64,000 nt of DNA from positions 1 to 64,000 of the forward strand of contig JADLFX010000052.1 of NCBI GenBank assembly GCA_020849665.1, read 5' to 3'. A program made the position numbers and the translations under genes. This document shows positions 45,910 through 54,875 of the stretch, in pieces. The first letter of the stretch is position 1, and each line of letters begins with the position of its first letter. The DNA is from Planctomycetota bacterium (GTDB lineage: Bacteria; Planctomycetota; UBA1135; UBA2386). The notes beneath the pieces were generated by a model. It had not been told where the DNA came from, did not search any database, and saw nothing but the letters and a program-made list of their open reading frames with translations.

Positions 45910-48333
45910 TCAGAGCCCGCGCGCGAAGCGCACGCCGAGGTTGTGATAGGCGGCGTCGGGCTTGTCGCCCCAGCGGTGCGCGCTGCGCACCGCATTGGCC
46001 GGGAAGTACCAGCTCCCGCCGCGCATGCCGCGATTGGCGGCGTCCTTGCCCGGCAGGCGCTGGCCGTCGCTGCCCTGGACCGGAGTGGTGTAGGGGAGGA
46101 CCGGGTCCAGGCAGTGCTCGGCCACGTTGCCGAGGATGTCGTGCACGCCGAAGCGGTTGGGCAGGAAGGACCCCACCGGTGCGTGCACCCAGTGCCCGTC
46201 GTCGACCTCCGGCGTGCAGGCGAGCCCCTTCCAGCCGCGGTCGAGGACATGGCGGTCCGCGATGTTGGCGTGGCCCTGCAGCGACGCGGGCCGATCGCCG
46301 GTGGGAAACGGGGTGGTGCTGCCCGCACGGCAGGCGTACTCCCACTGCGCCTCCGTGGGCAGGGTCAGGTCGAGCTGGCCTGCCACCCGCGCCGCGGCCC
46401 GCCAGGACACCATCTCCACCGGGTGGCGTCCGTCGATCGGGTAGCCGCCGCTCTCCTTCGCCGACTTGTAGTAGCTCGGGTTGGCGCCGGTGTGGCGCTG
46501 CCATTGGGCCTGCGTGGTCTCGTACTTGGCCAGCAGGAACGGCGCCAGCGTGACGGTGTGCACCGGCTCCTCGTTCTCGCTGGCCTCGGGATCGGTGTTG
46601 GGCGTGCCCTGGGGATGCTGGTCGTTGGGCCGCCGCGCGCCCATCGCGAAGCTCCCGCCGGGGATCAGCACCAGCACGACGCCGCTCGCCTCGGTGATGC
46701 GCAGGCGCCCGGTGGGGATCTCGCGCTCCGGCCGCTCGCCGCTGGCCACGTGCCAGAACTCCAGCAGACGGGAGTGCGGATCCGGACCCAGCGGCACCAG
46801 TCCGACGATCGGAGCGAGCCGGAGCCCGCGGTACGGCTCGTGCGTGCCCGCGTAGCCGATCGCCTCGCGCCACGCGGCCGCCGCCGCGGGCTCGTGCAGG
46901 GTGCGCGCCGCGACGCCGGCGGCGAACTCGCGCCGCGCCGCCACCCTGGGGTGCAGGCCCGCCAGCGCATCGAGGCGCGCGAGGAGTTCGTCGAGCACCT
47001 GCGCCTGCCAGCGCTCGGCGTCGTCGCCGCGTGCGGCGCGCAGGCCGGTGCGCCGCGCCTCGTGCAGGGGCCGCCGCGCCAGCAGCTCGGCGCTCTTCGC
47101 CAGCCACGCGTCCATGGCAGCGACCCGGTCGGGCAGCGCCGGCCACAGCTCCTCGCCCGCGACGAGCTGCTCCTGCACGAGCTGCACGTCGCTGAGCCGG
47201 CGGATCTCCGAGAGCGCGTCGTCGACCTGCACCAGGAAGTGCAGAGACACCGCGAGGGCCGCGACCAGCACGACGCCGATGCCGGCCACCGCGCCGGCCA
47301 GGGCGGGCTCGCGCCGCACCCAGCGCCGCAGGCGTTGCGCCAGTCCGGCGTGACGCGCGCGTACCGGACGGTGGGCCAGGAATGCCCGCAGGTCGGCGGC
47401 GAACTCCGCCGCCGTGGCGTAGCGGCGCGCCGGATCCTTCTCCATCGCCTTGAGCACGATGGCCGAGAGGTCGCGCGGGATCCGACGGTCGATCCGGGCC
47501 GGATCGGCGGGGTCCTGGTCGAGGATCTGCTGCAGCACGCCCGCCGTGCTCTCCGCCGCGAACGCGTGGCGGCCCGTGAGCAGCTCGTAGAGCGTGGCGC
47601 CCAGCGAGTACACGTCGGTGCGCGCGTCCACGCGCAGGCCCTGCACCTGCTCGGGCGACACGTAGTACGGCGTACCGGCGAACTCGCCGGTGCGCGTGAC
47701 GGTGGGCGCCGCCTCCTCGCGCGCGAGGCCGAAGTCGGAGAGCACCGCGCTGCCGTCGGGACGCACCAGGATGTTGGACGGCTTGACGTCGCGGTGCACC
47801 ACGCCGTGCCGATGCGCGTGGTCCAGGGCGTCGGCGATCTGCGCCACCTGCGCCACGACCGTGGCGATCGGCCCCGGCCGGATCGGTGTGCCGTCGATCC
47901 GCTCCATCGCGATCCAGTGCAGGTCGCCGGCGCCGCCGACCTCCAGCACCTTGACGATGTGCGGGTGATCGAGCTGCGCGGCGGTCTGGGCCTCGCGGCG
48001 GAAGCGCGCCACGGCGCGCGGATCGAGCGTGAGCGCGTGGGGCAGGATCTTCAGTGCCACGCGCCGTCCCAACGACTCCTGTACCGCGTCGTGCACCACG
48101 CCCATCCCGCCGCGGCCCAGCTCGCCCACGATCCGGAAGCCCCCCACGCGCCGCTCGAGGGTCGCCTCGGCCTCCTCGGGCTCGGCGAACATCGGCTCCA
48201 GGAGATCGCTCAGCTCGGGGTGCGCCGCCAGGAGTTCGGCGTCGCTCCGGCCATCGCGCCGCGAGCGATGCTCGGCGAACACCGCCACGGCACGGCGCAG
48301 GCGGTCGAGGGGCGAGGGTGGCGGCTCGGTCAC
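45910..48333 (-). CDS. Ser/Thr protein kinase with C-terminal SUMF1-like domain
   Basis: An 807-residue membrane kinase. Hanks-type domain at residues 64-325: GRGGMG loop, Lys95 in VALKIL, HRDVKPSN with Asp182, DFG at 200-202 and a GTPYYVSPEQ activation segment. One membrane helix at about 335-360 leads to a coiled region and, from about 565, a sulfatase-modifying-factor domain (LIPGGSFAMG, LPTEAQWEYACRAGS, NRFGVHDILGNVAEH, MRGGSWYFPANAVRSAHR). The cysteines used by true formylglycine-generating enzyme are absent from the GGS block, so this part is likely a ligand-binding domain. GTG start, 53 bases after a sigma-factor gene with which it probably works. Confidence 0.92.
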   Translation of the reverse strand: MTEPPPSPLDRLRRAVAVFAEHRSRRDGRSDAELLAAHPELSDLLEPMFAEPEEAEATLERRVGGFRIVGELGRGGMGVVHDAVQESLGRRVALKILPHALTLDPRAVARFRREAQTAAQLDHPHIVKVLEVGGAGDLHWIAMERIDGTPIRPGPIATVVAQVAQIADALDHAHRHGVVHRDVKPSNILVRPDGSAVLSDFGLAREEAAPTVTRTGEFAGTPYYVSPEQVQGLRVDARTDVYSLGATLYELLTGRHAFAAESTAGVLQQILDQDPADPARIDRRIPRDLSAIVLKAMEKDPARRYATAAEFAADLRAFLAHRPVRARHAGLAQRLRRWVRREPALAGAVAGIGVVLVAALAVSLHFLVQVDDALSEIRRLSDVQLVQEQLVAGEELWPALPDRVAAMDAWLAKSAELLARRPLHEARRTGLRAARGDDAERWQAQVLDELLARLDALAGLHPRVAARREFAAGVAARTLHEPAAAAAWREAIGYAGTHEPYRGLRLAPIVGLVPLGPDPHSRLLEFWHVASGERPEREIPTGRLRITEASGVVLVLIPGGSFAMGARRPNDQHPQGTPNTDPEASENEEPVHTVTLAPFLLAKYETTQAQWQRHTGANPSYYKSAKESGGYPIDGRHPVEMVSWRAAARVAGQLDLTLPTEAQWEYACRAGSTTPFPTGDRPASLQGHANIADRHVLDRGWKGLACTPEVDDGHWVHAPVGSFLPNRFGVHDILGNVAEHCLDPVLPYTTPVQGSDGQRLPGKDAANRGMRGGSWYFPANAVRSAHRWGDKPDAAYHNLGVRFARGL

Positions 48334-48339
48334 GGCCGA

Positions 48340-48345
48340 AGTCTA
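48340..48345 (-). promoter_or_regulatory. Putative -10 element for leaderless kinase mRNA
   Basis: Read leftward this is TAGACT, a TANNNT hexamer ending 6 bases before the GTG start of the kinase, with no Shine-Dalgarno between. The spacing equals that seen before the gene at 15059. It suggests the kinase can be transcribed separately from the sigma factor. Confidence 0.35.
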
Positions 48346-48386
48346 GATGGCCTCTCCCTGCGTGCGAGCCCGGGGGCGCGCGACGG

Positions 48387-49019
48387 TCACAGCGCCTCGT
48401 CCAGGCCGCCCTTCTGGATCTGCTCCACCTTGCGGGCCAGCCGGGCCAGGGCCCTGTGGAACCGCATCCGCGCGGCGTCGGGGGTGAGCGCCATGCGCGC
48501 ACCGATGGTCTCGAACTCCATCCGTTCCCACTCCCGCAGCCGGATCACCTGCCGGTCCTCGGCCTCCAGGAGCTCCAGCGCGATCTCCAGCCAGGCGCGC
48601 TCCTCGTTGCGTTGCGCGGCCTGCGACGGCGAGGTGATCGAGGCGGCGTTCTGGTCGAGGGGCACGGCCACGCTCTCGTCGGGCACGGGCGCGGCGCCGC
48701 CGCCGCGCTTCTCCGCGTCGATGTGGTCGGCGGCGTCCCGCAGGACGTTCTCCACGATCCGTGCCAGGAGCGCGCGAAACCGGCCCTGATCCGAGACCAG
48801 GAAGCGCGGCCCGTAGCGCAGGGCGCGCAGCGCCGCTTCCTGCACGAAGTCCTGGGTCTCGGCGTGCCCGCGCAGCCGAGGCCCCAGGCGCCGGTGCACG
48901 TGACCCCGGATCCACTCCATGTCGCGCTCCAGCAGGTGCCGCAGCGCCGCCTCGTCGCCGCGGTGCAGCCGCTGCAGCAGGTGCAGCGTTTCATCGGGAC
49001 GGGGCTCCGGACTGGTCAT
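48387..49019 (-). CDS. ECF-type RNA polymerase sigma factor
   Basis: A 210-residue group 4 sigma factor. Region 2 runs from about residue 28 (RDMEWIRGHVHRRLGPRLRGHAETQDFVQEAALRALR) with the acidic Asp/Phe-Val-Gln-Glu core; region 4 near the C-terminus has LELLEAEDRQVIRLREWERMEFETIGARMALTPDAARMRFHRALARLARKV, the helix-turn-helix that reads the -35. It belongs to the sigma factors that in planctomycetes lie next to Ser/Thr kinases; the kinase follows after 53 bases, so control by phosphorylation rather than by an anti-sigma factor is likely. ATG at 49019 chosen; an in-frame GTG lies 21 bases upstream. Confidence 0.9.
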   Translation of the reverse strand: MTSPEPRPDETLHLLQRLHRGDEAALRHLLERDMEWIRGHVHRRLGPRLRGHAETQDFVQEAALRALRYGPRFLVSDQGRFRALLARIVENVLRDAADHIDAEKRGGGAAPVPDESVAVPLDQNAASITSPSQAAQRNEERAWLEIALELLEAEDRQVIRLREWERMEFETIGARMALTPDAARMRFHRALARLARKVEQIQKGGLDEAL

Positions 49020-49134
49020 GGCGCGCCAGGATTGTGGCACCGCGCCGGGCGCCCTGCCTGCCGGTTCCGCGGACGGGTCCGGCGGATCTGCGAAGGCGCG
49101 TCACCGCGGCGCCGGCGCAAGCACTGATACAGGC

Positions 49135-49470
49135 ATGCGCTTCCTCCTTGCCATCGTGCTGTACACGCTCATCCCGGCCCAGGATGCGGCCTCGTGCCCG
49201 GGGGAGGGCTCCGCGTGGGCCCCGGTCCGGGTCGATGCCGGGCCGGGGCTCGGCTGCGCCTTCGCCCCGTCGGCCCCGGCGTGGCTCCTGGTCACCCCCA
49301 TGCACCGCGCAGTGCTGCCGCGGCCCGGTCTGCGCCAGGGCCGCGCGATCGCCCTGCCACGGGTGCTGCTGCGCTACCGCTGCACGGAGTTCGCGTTCGC
49401 GCCCTGGGTGCTCGAGGAGGTACGCGCCTCGGGCTACGTCCTCGACGTCGCGGCCGAGCCGTGCCGGTAG
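49135..49470 (+). CDS. Small secreted protein of unknown function
   Basis: A 111-residue product beginning MRFLLAIVLYTLIPAQDAAS, a plausible signal peptide. The mature part has three or four cysteines (SCPG, GCAFA, YRCTE, EPCR) and ends CR. There is no match that I recognise and no clear ribosome site. It lies between two leftward genes and points away from the sigma factor. Similar size and cysteine content to the protein at 57597. It could be a real small exported protein; coding status is moderately supported by the signal peptide. Confidence 0.5.
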   Translation: MRFLLAIVLYTLIPAQDAASCPGEGSAWAPVRVDAGPGLGCAFAPSAPAWLLVTPMHRAVLPRPGLRQGRAIALPRVLLRYRCTEFAFAPWVLEEVRASGYVLDVAAEPCR

Positions 49471-49703
49471 GTCCTGCGGCCCCGGCCGGGGGGCGGTGTC
49501 CTGCCAGCGAGGACCAGCCGCTGCCCGGTGCGGCCGCCGCATCGCCGGGACGCCAGACGGACCCGTCGTGCAGGCTCGGCGGACGCTGCGGGCCGGCGGG
49601 TCGGGTTACGAACGGCGTCGATCGTCGCGCGGTGCCCGACGCGGGCAGGAGCGGGTGCAGCTCGGACCCGGCCCCGGCCCTGCCACCGTCCCCGTCGTGC
49701 GGG

Positions 49704-51110
49704 TCAGCGCTTCGCGTGGTCGGCCAGCACCATCGCCACACAGCAGGTCAGGCGCTTGCCGGTGGGGATGTGCAGGAACTCGTTCGGACCGTGGGCATTG
49801 CTGGCGGGGCCGAGGACGCCGGTGATCAGGAACTGCGCCTGCGGGTAGCGTTCGCCGAGCATGGCCATGAACGGGATCGAGCCGCCCTCGCCCATGTACA
49901 TGGCCTCGCGGCCGAAGAACGCCTGACTGGCGCGGCCGGCGCTCTCGGCGAGCCACGGCGCCAGTGCCGGCGCGTTCCAGCCCGGGCTGCTCTTCTCGCC
50001 CTCGAACGTGACGCGCGCCCCGTACGGCGGATCCGACTCGAGCAGCCGCTTGAGGTATGCCGCGGCCTTGTTGGCGTCCGCGGTCGGCGGGATGCGCAGG
50101 GACACCTTCACCGTGGTCGACGGGCGCAGGACGTTGCCCGCGCTCTCCAGGGCGGGCAGGCCCTCGGCGCCGGTGATCGAGAGCGCCGGACGCCAGGTGC
50201 GCGCCAGCACGCGTTCGGCCGCGCTCTCGCCCATGGGGCGCGTACCGCCCACCCAGGGGAACTTGGAGTGCACCTCGTCCCCCAGGACCTTGGCCACCGC
50301 CTGGGCCTGCTCCTGCCGCTGCTTCGGGATCTCCACGTGCAGCTCGCGCGGCAGGATCGCGCCGCTGCTCGCGTCCTCCAGCCGGCCGAGGACATGGCGC
50401 AGGATGCGGAACGAACTGGGCACGATGCCGCTGGCGTCGCCCGAGTGCACGCCCTCCTTGAGCACCTCGACCTTGAGGTTGCCGGTCAGCAGGCCGCGCA
50501 GCGAGGTGGTGCACCAGAGCTGGTCGTAGTTGCCGCAGCCGGAGTCCAGGCACACCACGAGGCTCGGGGTGCCGATGCGGTCCTTCAGGTGCTCGATGTA
50601 GTGCGGCAGATCGAAGCTGCCGCTCTCCTCGCAGCCCTCGATCAGGATGACGCAGCGCGCGTGGCGCAGGCCCTGCTCCTTCAGGATCCGCAGCGCCGTG
50701 AGCGAGGCGAACGCCGCGTAGCCGTCGTCGGCGCCGCCGCGTCCGTAGAGCTTGTCCTCGCGCAGCACCGGCTGCCACGGACCCAGGCCCTCCAGCCATC
50801 CGGTCATCTCGGGCTGCTTGTCGAGGTGCCCGTAGAGCAGCACGGTGTCCTTCGCCTCGCCGGGCACCTCCATGTAGATGAGCGGGGTGCGACCCGGCAG
50901 CTGCACCACCTCCACCTTCAGCCCCTCCACCGCCTGCTGCCGGCACCAGTCGGCGATCAGGCGGGTGGCCTTGGCCATGTGGCCGTTCTCCTGCCACTTG
51001 GGGTCGAAGAGCGGCGACTTGTTCGGGATGCCGATGTACTCGCGCAGCGCGGGGACGATCGAGCGGTCCCAGGTCGTCGACGACAGGTCTTGGGCTTTGC
51101 GGGGGTCCAC
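49704..51110 (-). CDS. M20-family metallopeptidase (dipeptidase)
   Basis: A 468-residue cytosolic peptidase of the M20A dipeptidase type. TVLLYGHLDKQPE supplies the first zinc histidine and catalytic aspartate, LYGRGGADDGYAAF the bridging aspartate, ILIEGCEESGSFDL the catalytic glutamate pair, CLDSGCGNY the next acidic ligand and GPNEFLHI the last histidine. The dimerisation insert lies between. It should cleave dipeptides or amino-acyl substrates. It is last in the eight-gene leftward operon, 10 bases after the TPR gene; whether it serves the envelope system is unclear. GTG start next to a G-rich ribosome site. Confidence 0.9.
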   Translation of the reverse strand: MDPRKAQDLSSTTWDRSIVPALREYIGIPNKSPLFDPKWQENGHMAKATRLIADWCRQQAVEGLKVEVVQLPGRTPLIYMEVPGEAKDTVLLYGHLDKQPEMTGWLEGLGPWQPVLREDKLYGRGGADDGYAAFASLTALRILKEQGLRHARCVILIEGCEESGSFDLPHYIEHLKDRIGTPSLVVCLDSGCGNYDQLWCTTSLRGLLTGNLKVEVLKEGVHSGDASGIVPSSFRILRHVLGRLEDASSGAILPRELHVEIPKQRQEQAQAVAKVLGDEVHSKFPWVGGTRPMGESAAERVLARTWRPALSITGAEGLPALESAGNVLRPSTTVKVSLRIPPTADANKAAAYLKRLLESDPPYGARVTFEGEKSSPGWNAPALAPWLAESAGRASQAFFGREAMYMGEGGSIPFMAMLGERYPQAQFLITGVLGPASNAHGPNEFLHIPTGKRLTCCVAMVLADHAKR

Positions 51111-51120
51111 GCCCCCCGGC

Positions 51121-52065
51121 TTAGCGAATCCGGGTCACGCCGTCGAGCAGCCGGGCGTAGAGAACCCGCAGGTGCTCGCGGTAGTCGGCGCGGGGGGGCT
51201 TGCCCTGGTCGAGCGCGCGTGCCTGCCAGTAGTGGAACACCGCGTCCTCGAGCGCGCCGGCCTGCTCGTGCATCTCGGCCGCCAACAGGTGCGCGTCCAG
51301 GTTGCGCCGGTCGACCAGCAGCGCCTGATCGACCAGGGTGGCCGCCTCGCCGGCGCGTCCGGTCGCGGCCTCCACGCGCGCCAGACCCAGGAGGGCGCCG
51401 GGGTCGTTCGGCTCGCGCCGCAGCGCGGTGCGGTACGCCTGCCGGGCCTCGTCGTGGCGTTCCTGGCGCGCCAGGATCTGGCCCAGCAGCACGTTGGCGC
51501 CCAGATCCATCGGCTCGCGGCGCAGTGCCGCCTCGAGCTGGCCGCGCGCCGCGTCGAGCTCGCCGGCCTCCAGGAGCCGCAGCGCCAGCGCCGTGCGCGG
51601 CAGCGCCAGGTCGTCGTGCGCGTCGATCGCCGCCTGCAGGCGCCGCCGCGCCGCGTCCCGCTCGCCGCGCTCGTGCTCCAGGGCGGCGAGGTTCACCGCC
51701 GCACGCACGTTGTCGGGATCACGTTCGAGCACGCGCCGATACTCGCGCTCGGCGGCGGCGAACTCCGCGCGCGCCGCGTCGGCCTTGCCGGAGTTGCGCA
51801 GCGCCTGCCCCCGTTCGTCGTAGGCCGAGGCGAGGTTGAAGCGCGCGCGCACGTCGTCCGGGTCCTCGTCCAGCGCGTCACGGTACTCGGCGATCGCCGC
51901 GTCCAGCTCGCCGCGGCTGTGGTGGTAGACGCCCCGGTTGAACGGCGTGCGGATCGGCGTGATGCCGGGTCCGCCGCCGCACGCCGTCGCGCCGGCCAGG
52001 AGCAGGGTCAGCGCGACCCGGGCGAGCCCACGGCGCCTCCGCCCGCGCTCACTTGCCGGTGGCAC
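51121..52065 (-). CDS. TPR-repeat lipoprotein
   Basis: A 314-residue protein. From the GTG at 52065 a basic stretch (GRRRRGLARVAL) leads to TLLLAGATACGGG, a lipoprotein signal with the cysteine near residue 29. The mature part holds about six tetratricopeptide repeats (NRGVYHHSRGELDAAIAEYRDAL, NLASAYDERGQAL, NLAALEHERGERDAARRRL and more). It overlaps the mlaD end by 17 bases and GAGGGA precedes the start, so it belongs to that operon. No MlaA or MlaC gene is present; this lipoprotein could be an outer-membrane or periplasmic partner of the MCE transporter, which is inference. Confidence 0.85.
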   Translation of the reverse strand: MPPASERGRRRRGLARVALTLLLAGATACGGGPGITPIRTPFNRGVYHHSRGELDAAIAEYRDALDEDPDDVRARFNLASAYDERGQALRNSGKADAARAEFAAAEREYRRVLERDPDNVRAAVNLAALEHERGERDAARRRLQAAIDAHDDLALPRTALALRLLEAGELDAARGQLEAALRREPMDLGANVLLGQILARQERHDEARQAYRTALRREPNDPGALLGLARVEAATGRAGEAATLVDQALLVDRRNLDAHLLAAEMHEQAGALEDAVFHYWQARALDQGKPPRADYREHLRVLYARLLDGVTRIR

Positions 52066-53191
52066 TCTCGTCCCTCTGCCGGTAGATCCGCGCGCGTCCG
52101 GTGGCGCGCACGCCGCTCTCGTCGAACTCGCGCGCCTCCAGGTCCTCCTCGTCGCTGCCGAAGAGCAGCACCGAGGGATTGGCACGCACCTTGCGCATGG
52201 CCATCTCCGCCTGCCAGAGCGTCCCGCGCAGCCGGCGCACCGACTCGGCCAGCTCCGGACGGTTGTCGAGCAGGGTGCCCTCGAGCTGGTCGAGCACGGA
52301 GTCGAGGTCGCCGCGCACGGCGGCGAGCGCGGCGCGGAAGTCCTGCATGCCGGCGCGCGACTCGTCGAGCACCTGTTCGGCCTTGGGCAGCGTGGAGTCG
52401 AGCATGCGCTGGCGCACCTCGGTCATGGTCTGGGTGGCGGTGTCCAGCATCCTGCGCAGCGGCTGGATGGCGCTGGCCTGCAGGCCGTTCTCGCCCTCGG
52501 CGGACAGCAGCTGGCGCAGTTCGTTGGCGGCGCCGCTCAGGCTCTTCAGGAGGGTGTTCAGGTTGTCGCGGTTCTCGAGGCTGAACACGCCCTCGTTGAG
52601 GGTCTTGATCAGCGTGTTGATCGAGCCGATCGCGTCGCCGATGGTCGCGGCCAGGGCGTCGATGCCGCCGGCGCGTCGGGCCCGGATCGTCAGCGGCTCG
52701 GGATGGCGCACCGCGAAGATGGTGCCGGGCTCCTTGTCCTTCTCCCAATAGCCGGGATAGAGGTCGAGGAAGTGCTGGCCGAGGAAGCCCTCCTGCAGCA
52801 GCGCGACCTGCGCCGAGGCGGGATCCACCTTGAGAGTGGCGTCGGCGAGCTCGAAGTCCACCTCCACGACCAGCCGGCGCGAGCCTTCGCGCACGCCCTC
52901 GGGCAGCGTGCCGAGCTGGCGGCGCAGCAGGTCGATGTCGTCGGCGGTGTACGGCAGCTCGGTCCAGCGCAGGCGGCTCACCTCGCCCACGCGCCGGCCG
53001 GCCACCGCCACCTTGGCGCCCACCGCCAGCGTCTTCACCTCGTCGAACACCGTGCGGCAGGTCAACCGCTCGCCCTTCAGGAAGTTCAGCACCTCCCAGC
53101 GCCCGACCCGGAACGCATAGAGGGCGAACACCGCGGCTGCGGCCAGCACGAAGAGGCCGGGGATGATCTCGTTGCGTTGGTAGTTCGGCAT
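52049..53191 (-). CDS. mlaD: MCE/MlaD-family lipid transport protein
   Basis: A 380-residue substrate-binding component of an Mla-type ABC transporter. A single N-terminal helix (IIPGLFVLAAAAVFALYAF) anchors it in the inner membrane; the MCE domain begins at CRTVFDEVKTLAVGAKVAVAGRRVGEV and continues through the hydrophobic LLQEGFLGQHFLDLYPG. A long helical, coiled-coil-prone C-terminal half (residues 190-340) could form a tunnel as in longer MCE proteins. A TAGCAT hexamer at 53216-53221 could be an internal promoter. It lies 44 bases after mlaF. Confidence 0.9.
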   Translation of the reverse strand: MPNYQRNEIIPGLFVLAAAAVFALYAFRVGRWEVLNFLKGERLTCRTVFDEVKTLAVGAKVAVAGRRVGEVSRLRWTELPYTADDIDLLRRQLGTLPEGVREGSRRLVVEVDFELADATLKVDPASAQVALLQEGFLGQHFLDLYPGYWEKDKEPGTIFAVRHPEPLTIRARRAGGIDALAATIGDAIGSINTLIKTLNEGVFSLENRDNLNTLLKSLSGAANELRQLLSAEGENGLQASAIQPLRRMLDTATQTMTEVRQRMLDSTLPKAEQVLDESRAGMQDFRAALAAVRGDLDSVLDQLEGTLLDNRPELAESVRRLRGTLWQAEMAMRKVRANPSVLLFGSDEEDLEAREFDESGVRATGRARIYRQRDESATGK

Positions 53192-53235
53192 GGTCGGAAG
53201 CGGCGCGCCGGCCCGATGCTAGCGCGCGGCGCGGG

Positions 53236-54036
53236 TCACATGAGCAGGTCCTTGTAGTAGCCCTGGGCCCGGGCACCGGTGCCCTCCTCGGCCTCCAGCT
53301 CGCCGGTGCGGAACCGGCGGACGCGCGGGTTGGTGCTCGCGAGCAGGTCCTCCACCGTGCCGTCCAGGAGCACGCGGCCCTGGTCGAGGAGCAGCACGTG
53401 ATCGGCGATGCGGCGCACGCTCTCGAGCGTGTGCGTCACCACGATGTTGGTGATCCCCATCGTGTCACGCATCTGGTTGATGAGCTGGTCGACGCGGCTG
53501 GTGGCGATCGGATCCAGCCCGGACTCCGGCTCGTCGTAGAACAGGATCTTCGGGTCGAGCGCCAGCGCGCGCGCCACCGAGGCACGCTTGAGCATGCCGC
53601 CCGAGAGGTCCGACGGCAGCTTGTCGGCCGCCTGCAGCAGATCGACCTGGTGCAGCTTGATCTTCACCATGGTCTGGATCGTGTCGTCGTCCAGCTTGGT
53701 GTGCTGCTGCAGGGGCAGGGCGATGTTCTCGGCCACGGTCAGGGAGTTCAGCAGCGCCCCGCCCTGGAACATCACGCCGAACTTGCGCCGCACCAGGTCC
53801 AGCTCGTGCTCCGGCAGCCGTGCGATGTCGGTGCCGTCGATGCACACGGCGCCGCGCTCGGGACGGTGGGCGCCGAACAGGACCTTCAGCAGCGTGGTCT
53901 TGCCGCCGCCCGAGGCGCCCAGGATGCACAGGTTCTTGCCGGGCATGGCGCGGAACGAGATGCCGTGCAGCACCGGCTGCGCGCCGTACGACTTCCACAC
54001 GTCGCGGCACTCGACCATCGCGTCCATCGCGGTCAT
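53236..54036 (-). CDS. mlaF: Mla-type ABC transporter ATP-binding protein
   Basis: A 266-residue ABC ATPase: Walker A GASGGGKTT, Q-loop in GVMFQGGALLNSLTVAENIALPL, signature DLSGGMLKRASVARALALDP, Walker B ILFYDEPESGLDP and H-loop VVTHTLES. The GALLNSLTV and SGGM...ESGLDP wording is diagnostic for MlaF-like proteins. It energises lipid movement by MlaE and MlaD. Three in-frame ATG codons lie at the start (54036, 54027, 54018); the first is 6 bases after the mlaE stop and is used here. Its C-terminal 25 residues extend beyond the typical end. Confidence 0.93.
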   Translation of the reverse strand: MTAMDAMVECRDVWKSYGAQPVLHGISFRAMPGKNLCILGASGGGKTTLLKVLFGAHRPERGAVCIDGTDIARLPEHELDLVRRKFGVMFQGGALLNSLTVAENIALPLQQHTKLDDDTIQTMVKIKLHQVDLLQAADKLPSDLSGGMLKRASVARALALDPKILFYDEPESGLDPIATSRVDQLINQMRDTMGITNIVVTHTLESVRRIADHVLLLDQGRVLLDGTVEDLLASTNPRVRRFRTGELEAEEGTGARAQGYYKDLLM

Positions 54037-54041
54037 CGCAG

Positions 54042-54875
54042 CTATTTCGACAGGAGCCAGTTGACCATCACCGCGGCCAGCAGCGCCTCGGCCACCACCA
54101 GCATCACGATCGACACCACCACCGCCACCATGATGTTGCGGCCGAGACCCATCGGGCCGCCCTCGGCGATCAGGCCGTAGTAGCAGCAAATCATGGTGAT
54201 CAGCACCGCGAACACGACCGACTTGACCAGCCCGAACACGATGGCGGTCATGTCGAGGTAGAGGATGCTGGTCTGGATGTAGCTGTCGGTGTCGATGTCG
54301 TAGACGGCCAGCGCCACCAGCCAGCCGCCGGCCATGCCCAGCAGATACGAGAACACCGCGAGGCAGGGCACCATCACCAGCATGCTGAGCAACCGCGGCG
54401 CCACGAGGTACCCGGTCGGATGGATGGCCATGGCCTCGAGGGCCATGATCTCCTCGTTGATCCGCATCGAGCCGAGCACGGCGGTGAACGACGCCCCGAC
54501 CCGCGCGGTCATGATGATCGCGGTCATCAGGGGGCCGAGCGCGCGCACCACCGAGAGCGCGACCATGCCCGGCACCTGCTGGAGCTGGCCGTACTTCTTC
54601 ATCACGTCGCCGGTCTGGAGCACCAGGATGGCGCCGGTCAGGAAGGTGATCAGGGCCACCACCGGCAGCGAGCGCACGCCGACGTTGCGCATCATCGGGA
54701 AGATCTGCTTCCCCATGCGCGTGCGGCCCTGCGCCGCACCCACGGTGAGGAACCAAAGCGTGCTGCCGAAGAGCCGGCACAGGTTGCTGACGTGGTGCAG
54801 GAAGTCGCGCAGCGCGCGGTAGAGCAGGATCGTCCCCCGCCCCACGGCCCCGGCGACGCGGACGAAGGGGTTCAT
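54042..54875 (-). CDS. mlaE: MlaE-family ABC transporter permease
   Basis: A 277-residue membrane permease with five to six helices. QIFPMMRNVGVRSLPVVALITFLTGAILVLQTGDVMKKYG is the conserved interface-plus-helix block, and REL-like ITARVGASFTAVLGSMRINEEIMALEAMAIHPTGYLVAPRLL is the MlaE signature where the elbow and EeiDAL segment contact MlaF. It forms the transmembrane core of the lipid transporter. Its ATG overlaps the stop of the STAS gene as ATGA, so the regulator and permease are made in step. Confidence 0.93.
   Translation of the reverse strand: MNPFVRVAGAVGRGTILLYRALRDFLHHVSNLCRLFGSTLWFLTVGAAQGRTRMGKQIFPMMRNVGVRSLPVVALITFLTGAILVLQTGDVMKKYGQLQQVPGMVALSVVRALGPLMTAIIMTARVGASFTAVLGSMRINEEIMALEAMAIHPTGYLVAPRLLSMLVMVPCLAVFSYLLGMAGGWLVALAVYDIDTDSYIQTSILYLDMTAIVFGLVKSVVFAVLITMICCYYGLIAEGGPMGLGRNIMVAVVVSIVMLVVAEALLAAVMVNWLLSK

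Noticed and set aside
45910..48333. SUMF1-like domain as activator of the sulfatase at 33402
   Set aside because: The domain lacks cysteines in the conserved catalytic block, so it cannot be the formylglycine-generating enzyme as read.
49471..49703. Possible coding sequence in the 233-base gap before the M20 gene
   Set aside because: No start with a ribosome site and no recognisable peptide.
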